The position numbers were made by a program, and so were the translations under genes. The notes below the pieces were generated by a model. The model worked only from the letters and a program-made list of their open reading frames with translations. It did not search any database and had not been told where the DNA came from. From positions 21,041 to 85,040 of the forward strand of contig JAJYXR010000024.1 of the NCBI GenBank assembly GCA_021801795.1: a DNA stretch of 64,000 nt, read 5' to 3'. This document shows positions 7,106-18,201 of the stretch, in pieces; position 1 is the stretch's first letter, and every line of letters starts with the position of its first letter. This DNA is from Actinomycetes bacterium (GTDB taxonomy: Bacteria; Actinomycetota; Acidimicrobiia; Acidimicrobiales; JAJYXR01).

Positions 7106-9237
7106 GGTCTCTCATTCGGCTCGGCCCCTGCGCGCTCGGCTATGAGTACCGGCAAGGCATCCCCGCTGCCGGAACTACCGGATCGCGCCGACGACCCCAC
7201 GCCTGATAGCGGCCTGGCCGGGTCGCTGCGCTCCGTGCTGGCCGGGTCGCTGCGCTCCGTGCTGCCAGCAGAGCTCACACCGGGGACCGGCGCCGATACG
7301 GGGTCCGTCGGGCGACGCCGGCGCTTTCCGGGGATGGCGGCTAGCACGGCTCCCAGAGCCAGCACCGCTCCACCCACCCATAGCCACATCACCAGTGGCT
7401 GCACTATCACCCCGAATGTCACTGCCCCATCCCGGCGGACCGGTAGCTCGTCGATGGTGAGGTAGACGTCGTCCACCACGCTCGAGTCGATGGCGGGGGT
7501 TCCAACCGCCTCGGTGTCCCTGCCGAAGGTGGTGACCGCGGGCGTGAACACCCCGCCCCCGTCCAGCCGCACCCTCGCCAGGGTGGCGGTCTTCGCCGGG
7601 GTGCGGAGCGTTCCGGGTCCCACGTAGGTGAGCTCGTGGCCGTCGAAGCTGGCGGACTGTCCCGGGAGCAGCCGGACCTCACCGCGCTGGCCGAACGAAG
7701 TAGCTGCAGCCAGGGCCACCGCTATCATCACCACCCCCAGGTGGACGACCATCCCACCGTTCGCGCGACCGACCAGGCCGCGCCAGAAGCCAGCTCCCTG
7801 GCGGTGCGCGTTGCGTGAGGAGAGCACCAGCTGCCTGACGTTGGCGGCTGCAGCGAAGGAGCCGAGACTGAAGGCTGCCAGGTCGGCCAGGTCGCGTATC
7901 CCCGCAGCCACGCAGCCAGCCAGCACGAGCGCTCCCACCCAGGCTGGTATCGCCAGCCTGTGCCTCAGGGTCTCCACGCTGCCCTTGCGCCACGGCAGGG
8001 CCGGCCCCACGGCCATGAGGGTGAGAAGGGCCAGCCCCAGCGGCATCGTCATCGTGTCGAAATACGGCCTGCCCACCGTCACCTGGGCGCCCGTGAACGC
8101 CTGATACAGCAGGGGGAAGAGGGTCCCCAGCAGGACCACGAAGGCAAAAGCGGCGAACACCAGGTTGTTCGCGAGAAAGGCGCCTTCGCGACTGAGAGGT
8201 GCGTCGATCCCGGAGGGGGATCTGAGGCGATCCCCCCGCCATGCCAGGAGCGCAAGGGAGGCCACTATCACCACTGCCAGGAACCCGAGAAGCACCGGCC
8301 CCAGGTTCGAGTCGGAGAAGGCATGGACCGACTCGATGACGCCGGAACGGGTGAGGAAGGTCCCGAGGATCGTGAGCGCGAAGGTCGACAGCACTAGCGA
8401 CAGGTTCCATACCCTGAGCAGCCCTCTGCGCTCCTGGACCATGACCGAATGGAGGTAAGCCGTGGCCGTCAACCAGGGAAGGAGAGCCGCATTCTCCACG
8501 GGATCCCATCCCCAGAAGCCACCCCAGCCGAGCACCTGGTAGGACCACCAGGCCCCGAGCAGCACTCCAACCGTGAGGAAGGCCCACGCGAATAGGGTCC
8601 AGCGCCGGGTCTCCACCTGCCAGCCCTCCCCCATCCTGCCGGTGACCAATGCAGCTATGGCGAAGGCAAACGGGACCGTGAAACCTACGAATCCCAGGTA
8701 GAGCATCGGCGGGTGGAAGGCGACGAGGGGGTTGTCCTGCAGAAGGACGTTCGGACCTAGACCGTGGGTCGGTGGAGTACCTGCGAAGGTGCGAAACGGG
8801 TTGGCAGGCCAGACCAGGAGACCGAAGAAGAAGGCAGAGACCAGGTAGATGACCAGGGTCGCCCACCCGACCATGGCATCTTCGGCTCTCTTCCTGAACC
8901 GCCAGGCCACGGCCGCGGCATATCCGGAGAGGATAAGCCCCCACAACAGCAGCGACCCCGACAGAGCCGACCACAGGCCCGTGATGGTGTATAGCAACGG
9001 GGTGGCCCTGCTCGAGTTCTCTGCCACGAACTCTATGGAGTAGTCGTGGGTGAGAAGGGCATGCTCCATGGCGACCACGGCCACCACCGCACCCGCGAAC
9101 ATGAGCCAGCCATAAATACGGCCTGCTCGGAGGGTGGCGGGACTCTTCCTGGCCAGTCCCCATACGATGATCCCTGCGCCTAGAACGGAGGCCAGGAAAG
9201 CGAGCAGTACGCCGCTGTGACCGGCAACAGCGTTCAC
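7102..9237 (-). CDS. ccmF: CcmF heme lyase subunit
   Basis: CcmF is the large polytopic subunit that transfers heme from CcmE to apocytochrome c. The 711-residue sequence has many membrane helices and the heme-handling motif WGGFWGWDPVEN. Start and stop overlap ccmE and ccmG by 4 nt each. The C-terminal tail is low-complexity and includes a perfect 24-bp in-frame duplication (STERSDPA twice) at 7214-7261, probably a recent, tolerated expansion. Confidence 0.95.
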   Translation of the reverse strand: MNAVAGHSGVLLAFLASVLGAGIIVWGLARKSPATLRAGRIYGWLMFAGAVVAVVAMEHALLTHDYSIEFVAENSSRATPLLYTITGLWSALSGSLLLWGLILSGYAAAVAWRFRKRAEDAMVGWATLVIYLVSAFFFGLLVWPANPFRTFAGTPPTHGLGPNVLLQDNPLVAFHPPMLYLGFVGFTVPFAFAIAALVTGRMGEGWQVETRRWTLFAWAFLTVGVLLGAWWSYQVLGWGGFWGWDPVENAALLPWLTATAYLHSVMVQERRGLLRVWNLSLVLSTFALTILGTFLTRSGVIESVHAFSDSNLGPVLLGFLAVVIVASLALLAWRGDRLRSPSGIDAPLSREGAFLANNLVFAAFAFVVLLGTLFPLLYQAFTGAQVTVGRPYFDTMTMPLGLALLTLMAVGPALPWRKGSVETLRHRLAIPAWVGALVLAGCVAAGIRDLADLAAFSLGSFAAAANVRQLVLSSRNAHRQGAGFWRGLVGRANGGMVVHLGVVMIAVALAAATSFGQRGEVRLLPGQSASFDGHELTYVGPGTLRTPAKTATLARVRLDGGGVFTPAVTTFGRDTEAVGTPAIDSSVVDDVYLTIDELPVRRDGAVTFGVIVQPLVMWLWVGGAVLALGAVLAAIPGKRRRRPTDPVSAPVPGVSSAGSTERSDPASTERSDPARPLSGVGSSARSGSSGSGDALPVLIAERAGAEPNERP
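7214..7261. repeat. 24-bp tandem repeat in ccmF tail
   Basis: Two identical 24-bp units (7214-7237 and 7238-7261) encode STERSDPA twice in the cytoplasmic or disordered tail of CcmF. Confidence 0.9.
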
Positions 9238-9710
9238 CGTGACCGGACCGCACCGCCAGGGGAGTGGGAGGCCTCCTTCACCGGCGTATATGTCGAGGAA
9301 TGCTTCTCCATGATCTCGTCGGACCAGAAGTGGTTACCGCTGAAATGCCCCACCAGCACCACGGCTATCCCAGGCTGGAAAATCTGAGATGGAAGCGCGT
9401 GGGCGACCACAGGCTCACGGATACCGCCGCCCTCGATGTCGAAGTCGATGCCCCCAGGAACCCTGTGTATGGTCCCTGGCACTACCACCCCATCGAGACG
9501 GAAGGTCTTGCCAGCCAGCTCAGCCCGGTCGTGGAGCGCCTGAGGGATGGTGTCGTAGAAGTCGAGCGAGCTCCCCAGGCCCTCCACGAGCAGGAACCCG
9601 ATGGCGCCCACTAGCAGCACCCCGACAACCACCAGCCTCCAGCGCGTGGCCTTCGATGCCCGTCTCCTCGAAGGCGGGCGCGGAGCGCCGGGGACCTCCT
9701 CCTCGCTCAC
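9234..9710 (-). CDS. ccmE: CcmE heme chaperone
   Basis: CcmE binds heme covalently in the periplasm and delivers it to CcmF. The 158-residue protein has an N-terminal anchor (VVVGVLLVGAIGFLLVEG), an OB-fold domain and the heme-attachment segment EKHSSTYTP, in which His and Tyr have the canonical HxxxY spacing rather than the CxxxY variant of some non-proteobacterial CcmE proteins. GTG start, 4-nt overlap with ccmD upstream. Confidence 0.94.
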   Translation of the reverse strand: MSEEEVPGAPRPPSRRRASKATRWRLVVVGVLLVGAIGFLLVEGLGSSLDFYDTIPQALHDRAELAGKTFRLDGVVVPGTIHRVPGGIDFDIEGGGIREPVVAHALPSQIFQPGIAVVLVGHFSGNHFWSDEIMEKHSSTYTPVKEASHSPGGAVRSR

Positions 9711-9853
9711 CTCCCCCTACCCGCAGATCGATCCTGGTGAGACTCGCTCGTGACCACTATGCGCTCCAGCCGGCGGCGCCTCAGGGCAAGCCTCATCCCA
9801 TATAGTGCGAGAACGCCTATGGCTGCTGCATAGCCAGAGTAGATGTAAACCAT
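9707..9853 (-). CDS. ccmD: CcmD small membrane protein
   Basis: This 48-residue ORF starts MVYIYSGYAA, continues through one hydrophobic helix (AIGVLALYGM) and then a basic cluster (RLALRRRRLER). That is the layout of CcmD, which releases holo-CcmE from the CcmABC complex. It is supported by a strong GGGAGGTG ribosome binding site 7 nt before the ATG, a TGATG overlap with the ccmC stop and a GTGA overlap with ccmE. It is easy to miss because of its size. Confidence 0.88.
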   Translation of the reverse strand: MVYIYSGYAAAIGVLALYGMRLALRRRRLERIVVTSESHQDRSAGRGR

Positions 9854-10740
9854 CAGAGTTCACCTCCCTTGACAGTCGCAGGCATACCGGCACCGACCAG
9901 GGTGCCGACCGGAGCAGCCGCCGGCTCCTCGGATTCTGCTGCTATCGAGCTGCCCTCGGCCCAGCGCTCCTCCAGCGCGGCATCCATACCCTCGTCGTCC
10001 AGGTAGTCCTCGATGGATGCCGAGCGCATCCGCACGGCGAGCATCCAGAAGAACACCAGGGTGAAGGCCACGAAACCAAGCAGCAGCGTCCAGGCCATGA
10101 TCCCGTGGATCTTCGGGGAGAGCGTGGGAGTCAGCACAGTCGCCTTCTGGTGCAGCGTCCTCCACCAGAGCACCGAGAAGTGCACGATGGGCACGTCGAG
10201 AGCAGCCACCAGCGCCGCCACCGCGGAGCGCCTGGCACGAGACTCCGGATCCGAAGGCACCCGCCTCAGCGCCAGGTATCCGAGCTGTAGGACGAAGAGG
10301 AGCGCCGTGGAGGTGAGACGCGCGTCCCATGCCCACCACACGCCCCAGGTCGGCTTGCCCCAGATCGAGCCCGTCACGAGGGTCAGACCCGTGAAGACCG
10401 TGCCGATCTCCATGGCAGAGGCTGCCAGCCTGTCGAAGAACGAGCTCCTCGTCCTCGGCCACAGCCACAGCACGCTGGCCACACCCACCGTGCCGAAGGC
10501 GACGTAGAGCGCTATCCAGGCTACCGCGGGGTGCACGTAGACCAGCCTCACCAGGTTCCCCTGGACCCGGTCAGGCGGGGTGACCCATAGCCCCAGCCAC
10601 ACCGTGGCAGCCACCCCCACCAGCGAAGCAATGCCAAGGATCCGCACCACCCATACGGTGCGCTCCGACCATGGTCTGAGGCCCCGGTCTCCCATAGCCG
10701 GCTGCGTTTCCCCGGCTGTCACGTCAGGCATTCCACTCAT
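9853..10740 (-). CDS. ccmC: CcmC heme exporter subunit
   Basis: CcmC presents heme to CcmE. The 295-residue sequence has six predicted membrane helices and the tryptophan-rich motif WGVWWAWDARLT. The N-terminus and the long C-terminal tail (after about residue 245) are extra relative to proteobacterial CcmC and look disordered. It overlaps ccmB by 4 nt and ccmD by 1 nt. Confidence 0.93.
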   Translation of the reverse strand: MSGMPDVTAGETQPAMGDRGLRPWSERTVWVVRILGIASLVGVAATVWLGLWVTPPDRVQGNLVRLVYVHPAVAWIALYVAFGTVGVASVLWLWPRTRSSFFDRLAASAMEIGTVFTGLTLVTGSIWGKPTWGVWWAWDARLTSTALLFVLQLGYLALRRVPSDPESRARRSAVAALVAALDVPIVHFSVLWWRTLHQKATVLTPTLSPKIHGIMAWTLLLGFVAFTLVFFWMLAVRMRSASIEDYLDDEGMDAALEERWAEGSSIAAESEEPAAAPVGTLVGAGMPATVKGGEL

Positions 10741-11474
10741 GCTGCCTCCTCCAGATACCCATATAGCAACACACCCAGCGACACATACACCAGCGCGAAC
10801 ACCACCAGAACTCCCATCCAGGGATCACCACCGCCGGTGGAGGCCCCACCCGCAGCACCCGGAGGGCTGCCGAGAGCGGCCTGCCAGGCGCGCGTTCCAG
10901 CAAGGAGCACCGGCGCCACCACGGGGAGCAGCAGGAAGGGAAGCAGGGTCTCCCGCACCCTCAGCCCTGCTGCCAGAGCGCCGTAAATCGTGCCCGCTGC
11001 CGCCAGACCTACGGTGGCCACCAGGCAGGCCGCCACGAGCCCGAGCAACGATCTAACGTCTGCGCCATATAGCACCACCACGCCGGCGCCGAGCACCACC
11101 TCGAGTGCACCGAGCTGCGCGGCCACTGCTCCGGCCTTTCCGAGGAACACTCCCGCGGGGTCGAGACCAGCCAGCCTGAGGCCGTCTCGTGCACCATCCG
11201 AGGACTCGAGCGAGAAGCTCCGCTGAACCGCGAGCACGGAGGAAAACAGTACCGCCACCCAGAACAGGCCGGGGGCCGCCCCTATGAGCGTCTGGCGCCC
11301 CGGCCCCAGGGCCAGGGCGAAGAGCACCAGCACCAGCAGCCCGAACGGCAGCACCTGGTTCATCACCACCCTCGACCGCATCTCGATGCGGAGGTCCTTG
11401 GCGGACACCACCCAGGCGTCACGCCACACTGACGGCTCCGTCGTCATGGTGGGCACTGACGGCTCCGTCGTCAT
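10737..11474 (-). CDS. ccmB: CcmB heme exporter permease
   Basis: CcmB is the ABC-2-like permease partner of CcmA. The sequence has six hydrophobic segments and begins its conserved part at WRDAWVVSAKDLRIEMRSR. The start is uncertain: GTG 11513, ATG 11474 and ATG 11447 are in frame, the last two produced by a 27-bp duplication that encodes VPTMTTEPS twice. All options overlap the end of ccmA, which suggests coupling. Confidence 0.88.
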   Translation of the reverse strand: MTTEPSVPTMTTEPSVWRDAWVVSAKDLRIEMRSRVVMNQVLPFGLLVLVLFALALGPGRQTLIGAAPGLFWVAVLFSSVLAVQRSFSLESSDGARDGLRLAGLDPAGVFLGKAGAVAAQLGALEVVLGAGVVVLYGADVRSLLGLVAACLVATVGLAAAGTIYGALAAGLRVRETLLPFLLLPVVAPVLLAGTRAWQAALGSPPGAAGGASTGGGDPWMGVLVVFALVYVSLGVLLYGYLEEAA

Positions 11475-12132
11475 GGTGGGCACTGAGGAGCCTCTCCGAG
11501 ACGACACGACCACCTGACATGCCGACCAGCCGATCCGCGAGCGGCAGGGAGGCTTCCGGCTCGTGGGAAGCGATCAGTACCGCCGCACCGGCCCTGGCAG
11601 CCTCGGAGACGAGGATGCCGAGTAGCTGCCTCGTGGCCGCGTCCAGCGACGCGTGTGGCTCGTCTAGCAGCCAGAGCTCCGGCCTGCGGGCGACCAGGAC
11701 GGCCAGGGCGACGCGGCGCCGTTGCCCAGCAGAGAGCCGACCTACCATTGTCCGGCCCACACGCCCCACCAGGCCCAGCCTCTCTCCGGCAGCCTCCACC
11801 TCGCCAGCCGGCAGTCGGGCAGCACGGGCGAAGAACCTCATGTTCTCGGTCACGCTCATGTCGTCGTAGAGGAAGCTCGCATGGCCGAGCATCCCCACGC
11901 GCCTGCGGACCTCGCCGCGGTCCTTGAAGAGGTCGAAGCCGAGGACAGAAGCCTTGCCACCACCGGGAGCCATCAGGCCTGCGCAGAGTCGCAGCAGCGT
12001 GGTCTTGCCAGCCCCGTTGGGACCTTCCACCACCACCACCTCGCCACGTTCGACGACGAGATCGGCACCGGCGAGAGCCGGGAACCGCCCGGTCAGCGCT
12101 ATAGCGCTACGGAGGTGGACTGCGGGGACCAT
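11419..12132 (-). CDS. ccmA: CcmA ABC transporter ATPase
   Basis: CcmA powers release of holo-CcmE from CcmC. The 237-residue protein has Walker A (GPNGAGKTT), signature LSAGQRRRV and Walker B ELWLLDEPHASLD. The final residues repeat SAHHDDGAV because of the 27-bp duplication shared with the start of ccmB. It is the first gene of the ccm operon. A TAGCAT box lies 12 nt before the ATG, suggesting a very short leader. Confidence 0.93.
   Translation of the reverse strand: MVPAVHLRSAIALTGRFPALAGADLVVERGEVVVVEGPNGAGKTTLLRLCAGLMAPGGGKASVLGFDLFKDRGEVRRRVGMLGHASFLYDDMSVTENMRFFARAARLPAGEVEAAGERLGLVGRVGRTMVGRLSAGQRRRVALAVLVARRPELWLLDEPHASLDAATRQLLGILVSEAARAGAAVLIASHEPEASLPLADRLVGMSGGRVVSERLLSAHHDDGAVSAHHDDGAVSVA
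11427..11485. repeat. 27-bp tandem repeat across ccmA/ccmB overlap
   Basis: Two identical 27-bp units (11427-11453, 11454-11480) plus 5 bp of a third lie where the two genes overlap. The unit is a multiple of three, so it adds nine residues to the CcmA tail and to the CcmB N-terminus in different frames at once. Confidence 0.92.
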
Positions 12133-12264
12133 GGGAACCGCCCAATGCTAGGGGCATCCGTGCCGGTGGCACCAGGCAGATGCACTGTAGGTGCAGAGCT
12201 GGTTACGTCCTCCGCTGGATTTGCCTCGGTATCTCCGCACGGTAAGCAGAGGCCTGGGCCCAGA

Positions 12265-13056
12265 TCAGCTGACGCTGAGGCGCCCGAGTCCTACCGCCCT
12301 CAGCAGGTCGGCCACACCAGCAGACACCACATGGAGCTGGCCGGTGAGGAGGAGCGCTCCGAAGACCACCAGCGCTCCACCGCCTACGGTGTCCACCAGC
12401 CAGAGCCGGCCCTGCAGCCGCGCAAGCAGTGAAGTGAGCCGATCGGAGGCAAGCCCGGTGAGCACGAAGGGCACGGCGAGGCCGAGGGAGTAGGAAGCCA
12501 GCAGCACCACGCCGGAGACCAGAGTGGCCCGGGTGGCAGCCAACCCCAGCACTCCGCCGAGGACGGGTCCGATGCAGGGGGTCCATCCGAAGGCAAAAGC
12601 CATTCCGAGCACCAGCGGTGCCCAGGCACCCAGGCGAGCAGGACTCGGGTGGAAGCGGCGCTCACGCATGGCCTGCATGGGCACTCCGATTCCGAACATC
12701 CAAAGGCCGAAGAGGACCACGACGGCTCCGGCCACCATGTCGAGACCCCTCTGGTGATGCAGTAGGAGCTGGCCAAGGCTGCTCGCCGCGGCACCGAGCG
12801 CGGTAAAGACCAGGCTGAAGCCGACTACGAAGCCGCCGATGCCCTTCATCACGGCTCCCCTCGTGGGGCGGCCGGCGATCAGCGTGCCGGTAGCATCGGG
12901 CGATCGGGTGCCATGGCTGGACCATGCCAGCTCCTCGGCGCTGAGGCCCGAGACCATCGAGACGTAGCCGGGAACCAGCGGCAGCACGCAGGGGGACACG
13001 AAGGACAGCATCCCCGCTCCGAAGGCGACCAGCAGGCCCAGCGGGTCGGCATGCAC
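12265..13056 (-). CDS. ccdA: CcdA/DsbD-type thiol reductant transporter
   Basis: CcdA passes electrons across the membrane from cytoplasmic thioredoxin to CcmG. The 263-residue, six-helix protein has the two family cysteines in SFVSPCVLPLVPGY and FGWTPCIGPVLG. The GTG start at 13056 agrees with the usual N-terminus. It sits 132 bp upstream of ccmA in the same direction, a natural partner of the operon. The loop around residues 45-65 is longer than in minimal CcdA proteins. Confidence 0.92.
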   Translation of the reverse strand: MHADPLGLLVAFGAGMLSFVSPCVLPLVPGYVSMVSGLSAEELAWSSHGTRSPDATGTLIAGRPTRGAVMKGIGGFVVGFSLVFTALGAAASSLGQLLLHHQRGLDMVAGAVVVLFGLWMFGIGVPMQAMRERRFHPSPARLGAWAPLVLGMAFAFGWTPCIGPVLGGVLGLAATRATLVSGVVLLASYSLGLAVPFVLTGLASDRLTSLLARLQGRLWLVDTVGGGALVVFGALLLTGQLHVVSAGVADLLRAVGLGRLSVS

Positions 13057-13097
13057 CAGCCTTCCCAGGTCCCTTCAGATCCCCGCGGGCGGCCTGG

Positions 13098-14912
<1,815 letters not shown>

Positions 14913-14916
<4 letters not shown>

Positions 14917-16160
14917 CTGAAAGACGCTACTGTCGGAGAAGCCTCCAGAGCGACCGGCAGGGTAGACCACCCCTGGGGTCGCGCCCCGAGACCCCTGCCG
15001 GTAAGTGGGTCGACGTGCTCGGAGAAATCCCCACAAACCATTGCACGGAGGGCTGCCTCACGAATGCTCGCGTAGGCGTCCCCATCGCCAGACCTGAGAG
15101 CGCCAAGCGCGAAGAGGTAGGTGAGGTGAGGCCATACCGACCCCCTGCCGTATCCAGTAGGGTCGAAGTCCGGTTCACGGCGCGCAAGGGAGCAGGGTCC
15201 GAAAGGCGAGGCGAACCTCCCCGGATCCACCAACGCCGCCAGTGCCTCCCTCGCGTGGTCATGGCTGCGCGTTACCAGCACCGGAAGGAGCGCGTCGGCC
15301 ACCGGTACCGTGCACCTCGTTCCCTCCTGGCAATCCAGGTCCGCCCAGGTGCTCGCCTGGTCGTCCCACAAGAGAGCGTCGATGGCCTCGGCCAGCTCGT
15401 CGGCGAACGCGGCGAGCCACTCCGCGCCTCCAGCAGCGGCCAGCTCGGCAGCGTTATAGGAGACGAGGGCATTGAAGGATGCTGCCGCCACCGAGAAGCG
15501 GGCGTTCCCTACCGCTCCACCATCGGGCGAGTACTCCAGTGCCCCCAGGAGCTCGATCTTCTTCGCCATCCAGGCCGCCCGGTCGAAGGGATCACCGGAC
15601 CACTTCCCCCAGCGGGGATTGTCGTCTGCGCCGGACTCCCAGGGATGGGCTATCACGACCAGGCCGCCGGGACCCCGACGGCTCTCGGCGAGGAAGCGCA
15701 TCGCCTTCTCCGCCGGCTCCATCAGGTCGGCTACCTCCCATCCCGCCTCGGCTAGAACCCGGATCGTGTGGCCGTACATGGGAGGCTGGGTGATGGTAGA
15801 GGTCCCCCGACGTCCCCAGAGGCTCACTGCTGCGCCGGGGTCGCGCTGGTAGCCCATGTGGGGTAGGAAACCGTCGGTGTCCTGGTTCGCGAACAGGGCG
15901 CGCGTCTCGGACAGCGCCCTCGCGTCTCCGCAGGCTGCCCACACCAGCGCGTGGAAGCACGAATCCCAGAGCCACTGCCAGGGATACACGGCTCGGTTGG
16001 GGGCGCAGTAGCCCCACTCCGGCTCGAAGAGACCCTCCAGCACCGCCAGCGCCTGCTCGACGGCCTGCCTCAGCTCCGGCAGCTCCGGCCTTCCACTGCC
16101 GTCAGTGTCCACCAGGTGCGGTCGGCTCACTGGTGCCTCGCGGTCTGCCCACGATTGCAT
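14913..16160 (-). CDS. GH63-like (alpha/alpha)6 glycosidase
   Basis: This protein belongs to the MGH1/GH63-type glycosidases, which include mannosylglycerate/glucosylglycerate hydrolases and trehalase-like enzymes. Key segments are YPWQWLWDSCFHA, DGFLPHMGYQ, the general-acid region HPWESGADDNPRW and YGRGSVWPHLTYL. The start is set at ATG 16160, after the glycosyltransferase stop; a longer frame to 16304 would overlap that gene. The adjoining GT4 gene suggests synthesis and turnover of one glycoside, possibly a compatible solute. Substrate is inference. Confidence 0.78.
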
Positions 16161-16170
16161 CGCGATCGGC

Positions 16171-17313
16171 TCACGGTCGCGTCGCGGGAAAGGCAGCACC
16201 GCCGATTCCGCTGATGGCGGATCGGGCGGGTGAATGGACGGCCGGTCGAGAGCCAGGATCGACGGCTGAACAGATGGCAGCCATGAGAGCCTCTGCGGAG
16301 GCACGCGGGGTGTAGGGGGCGAGGGCGAAAGGTAGGCTGCCCGGCTGCGATTCGCCCGCCCTGGATGCAGCGCTGAGCAGGGCTGCGCCGAGGGCAGGCA
16401 GGTCAGCCGGATCGACGCATTCGTTCGGAGGGAAGGTCACCTCGGCCAGACCTCCGAGCCCGCTGGTCACGAGCGGGCAGCCGACTGCCTGAGCTTCCAG
16501 TGCGACCAGGCCGAGGCCTTCGGGAACTACCGACGGGCAGAGCACCACGCGGGCACGGGAGTAGAGCTCTGCCATCTCGGCGCCCGGACGGCGTGCTTTG
16601 GCCAGCTCCACGTTCCCGCCGGCATCCTCCACCAGGGCGCGCAGCTCCAGGTGCTCTGCGGTTGGCACCTGCCAGGGGCTGATGTTGTCCACGAAGACGA
16701 ACCTGAGGTGCCTGCAGCCGGGTAACGCGGCCAGAGCGAGGGCCACCTCGACGCCCTTCTTCCTCATCAGGCGACCCGGGACGAGCACGGTGGAGTCGTC
16801 GGGCCTGTACTCTGTTTCTAGAAAGACCGGGTCGATGGATGGTGGGACCACCAGGCACCCGACCCCGTCTAGCTCTCGGTGGAGATCCACATGCCCGGCC
16901 AGAGCACGGCTCACGGCCGCGCTGGTCTGGCATCGCAGGATCTCTCTGGATAGCGCCTGGTCTGCCTCGCTGTCGCAACCCCAGGCATCCGAGAAGTTAT
17001 GGAACAGATGAAGGGCCTGGGCCGCACCTGGCCTGACCCACCGGCCCCACAGGGGCCTGTTCTGTAACACGACGATGTCTGTCTCGATGGCAGCCAGGCA
17101 GGAGCGCATCCCCGTCGCGGAGCCCACCTCGGTTACCTTCCCGGAGACGGACCTGGCCACCTCGCCCGGGACCGGCCCGAAGCTCACCAGGTCCACGCGC
17201 CCGGCTCCCCCCATCTCTGACAGCTCCAGTGCCCAGCGCACCACCACGCCTTCGAGGGCACCCCTGACCGGATCGAGAGGGGCCATCTCGGTCCCTGCAA
17301 ACGCTACCTGCAT
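16171..17313 (-). CDS. GT4-family glycosyltransferase
   Basis: This is a GT-B glycosyltransferase of about 380 residues. The C-terminal donor domain has VPGRLMRKKGVEVALAL, the E-x7-E type region PSVVPEGLGLVALEAQAVG and TSGLGGLAEV. ATG 17313 has AGAAGG 10 nt upstream; GTG 17322 is less well placed. It precedes the GH63-like gene by 11 bp and is probably in one operon with it. Donor and acceptor are unknown. Confidence 0.85.
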   Translation of the reverse strand: MQVAFAGTEMAPLDPVRGALEGVVVRWALELSEMGGAGRVDLVSFGPVPGEVARSVSGKVTEVGSATGMRSCLAAIETDIVVLQNRPLWGRWVRPGAAQALHLFHNFSDAWGCDSEADQALSREILRCQTSAAVSRALAGHVDLHRELDGVGCLVVPPSIDPVFLETEYRPDDSTVLVPGRLMRKKGVEVALALAALPGCRHLRFVFVDNISPWQVPTAEHLELRALVEDAGGNVELAKARRPGAEMAELYSRARVVLCPSVVPEGLGLVALEAQAVGCPLVTSGLGGLAEVTFPPNECVDPADLPALGAALLSAASRAGESQPGSLPFALAPYTPRASAEALMAAICSAVDPGSRPAVHSPARSAISGIGGAAFPATRP

Positions 17314-17580
17314 GCGCGACACGCCTTCTCTGGGCTGGCTCTAAGCTAGTGAGGACCGACATGTGGCGAATCCTCGGCTGGACAGCCGGAGCATAGCTGG
17401 CCTCGATCTTCCGATCCTCTAGGCCTCTGGTCCTCGAACCCAATATCGGCGCCTCCTCGAATCCATGCGCGGGCCTCCTGGAGATCGGGTATGGCTGCAT
17501 CACCACCCGATCGCGTGGCAACCTGTTCGGGTGCATCAGATGCCGCCGTCTCCCATGCCAGCCACTCAGCAGGTAACCCG

Positions 17581-18201
17581 ATGAGTGCCGCCGGGCGTCT
17601 CAGCGCCGCTGATCGCCGCCGGCAGCTGGTCGCGGTAGCACTGGACCTCTTCGCAGAACGGGGGTTCAACGCCACCACCATGGACGACATCGCAGAGCGG
17701 GCCGGCGTGACCAAGCCATTGCTCTACCAGCACTTCGCGTCCAAGCGCGCCCTGTACCTGGAGCTCGTGGACGGCGTCTCCCACGACATGGTCGAGGCAA
17801 TAGCCACCTCCGCTGCAGCCGCATCGGGTCCGCGCCAGCAAGTGGAGGCTGGGTTCGCTGCCTACTTCCAGTTCGTCGCCACCAGCACCACCGCCTTCCG
17901 CCTCATATTCGGCAGCGACATCCCCGACGATCCCGAGCTCTCCGGAGCGCTGAGGCGGGTGGAGGCCGCAGCCGTCGATGCCGTCGACGTGCTGATCGAC
18001 GCCGGGCTCGAGCCTGAGCATCGGCGACTGCTGGCCCAGGCGGTGATGGGAATGGCCGAGGCGGCCAGCCGATACTGGCTCGCTAGCACGGATGACTCCG
18101 ACTTCGATGACCACCAGGCCCGGGTCGCGCAGGCGACCGTCATGGCTCGCCGGCTCGCCGACATGGCTTGGGCAGGCCTGCGCAGTGTGCATCGAGACTA
18201 G
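17581..18201 (+). CDS. TetR-family transcriptional regulator
   Basis: The N-terminus carries a TetR helix-turn-helix (FAERGFNATTMDDIAERAGVTKPLLYQHFASKRALY), followed by a ligand-binding domain. The start MSAAGRLSAADRRRQ at 17581 is the normal position before the DNA-binding domain; the upstream extension looks non-coding. The stop overlaps the GTG of the downstream GH5 gene by 1 nt, so it may be co-translated with that gene. It is divergent from the GT4 gene. The ligand is unknown. Confidence 0.9.
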   Translation: MSAAGRLSAADRRRQLVAVALDLFAERGFNATTMDDIAERAGVTKPLLYQHFASKRALYLELVDGVSHDMVEAIATSAAAASGPRQQVEAGFAAYFQFVATSTTAFRLIFGSDIPDDPELSGALRRVEAAAVDAVDVLIDAGLEPEHRRLLAQAVMGMAEAASRYWLASTDDSDFDDHQARVAQATVMARRLADMAWAGLRSVHRD

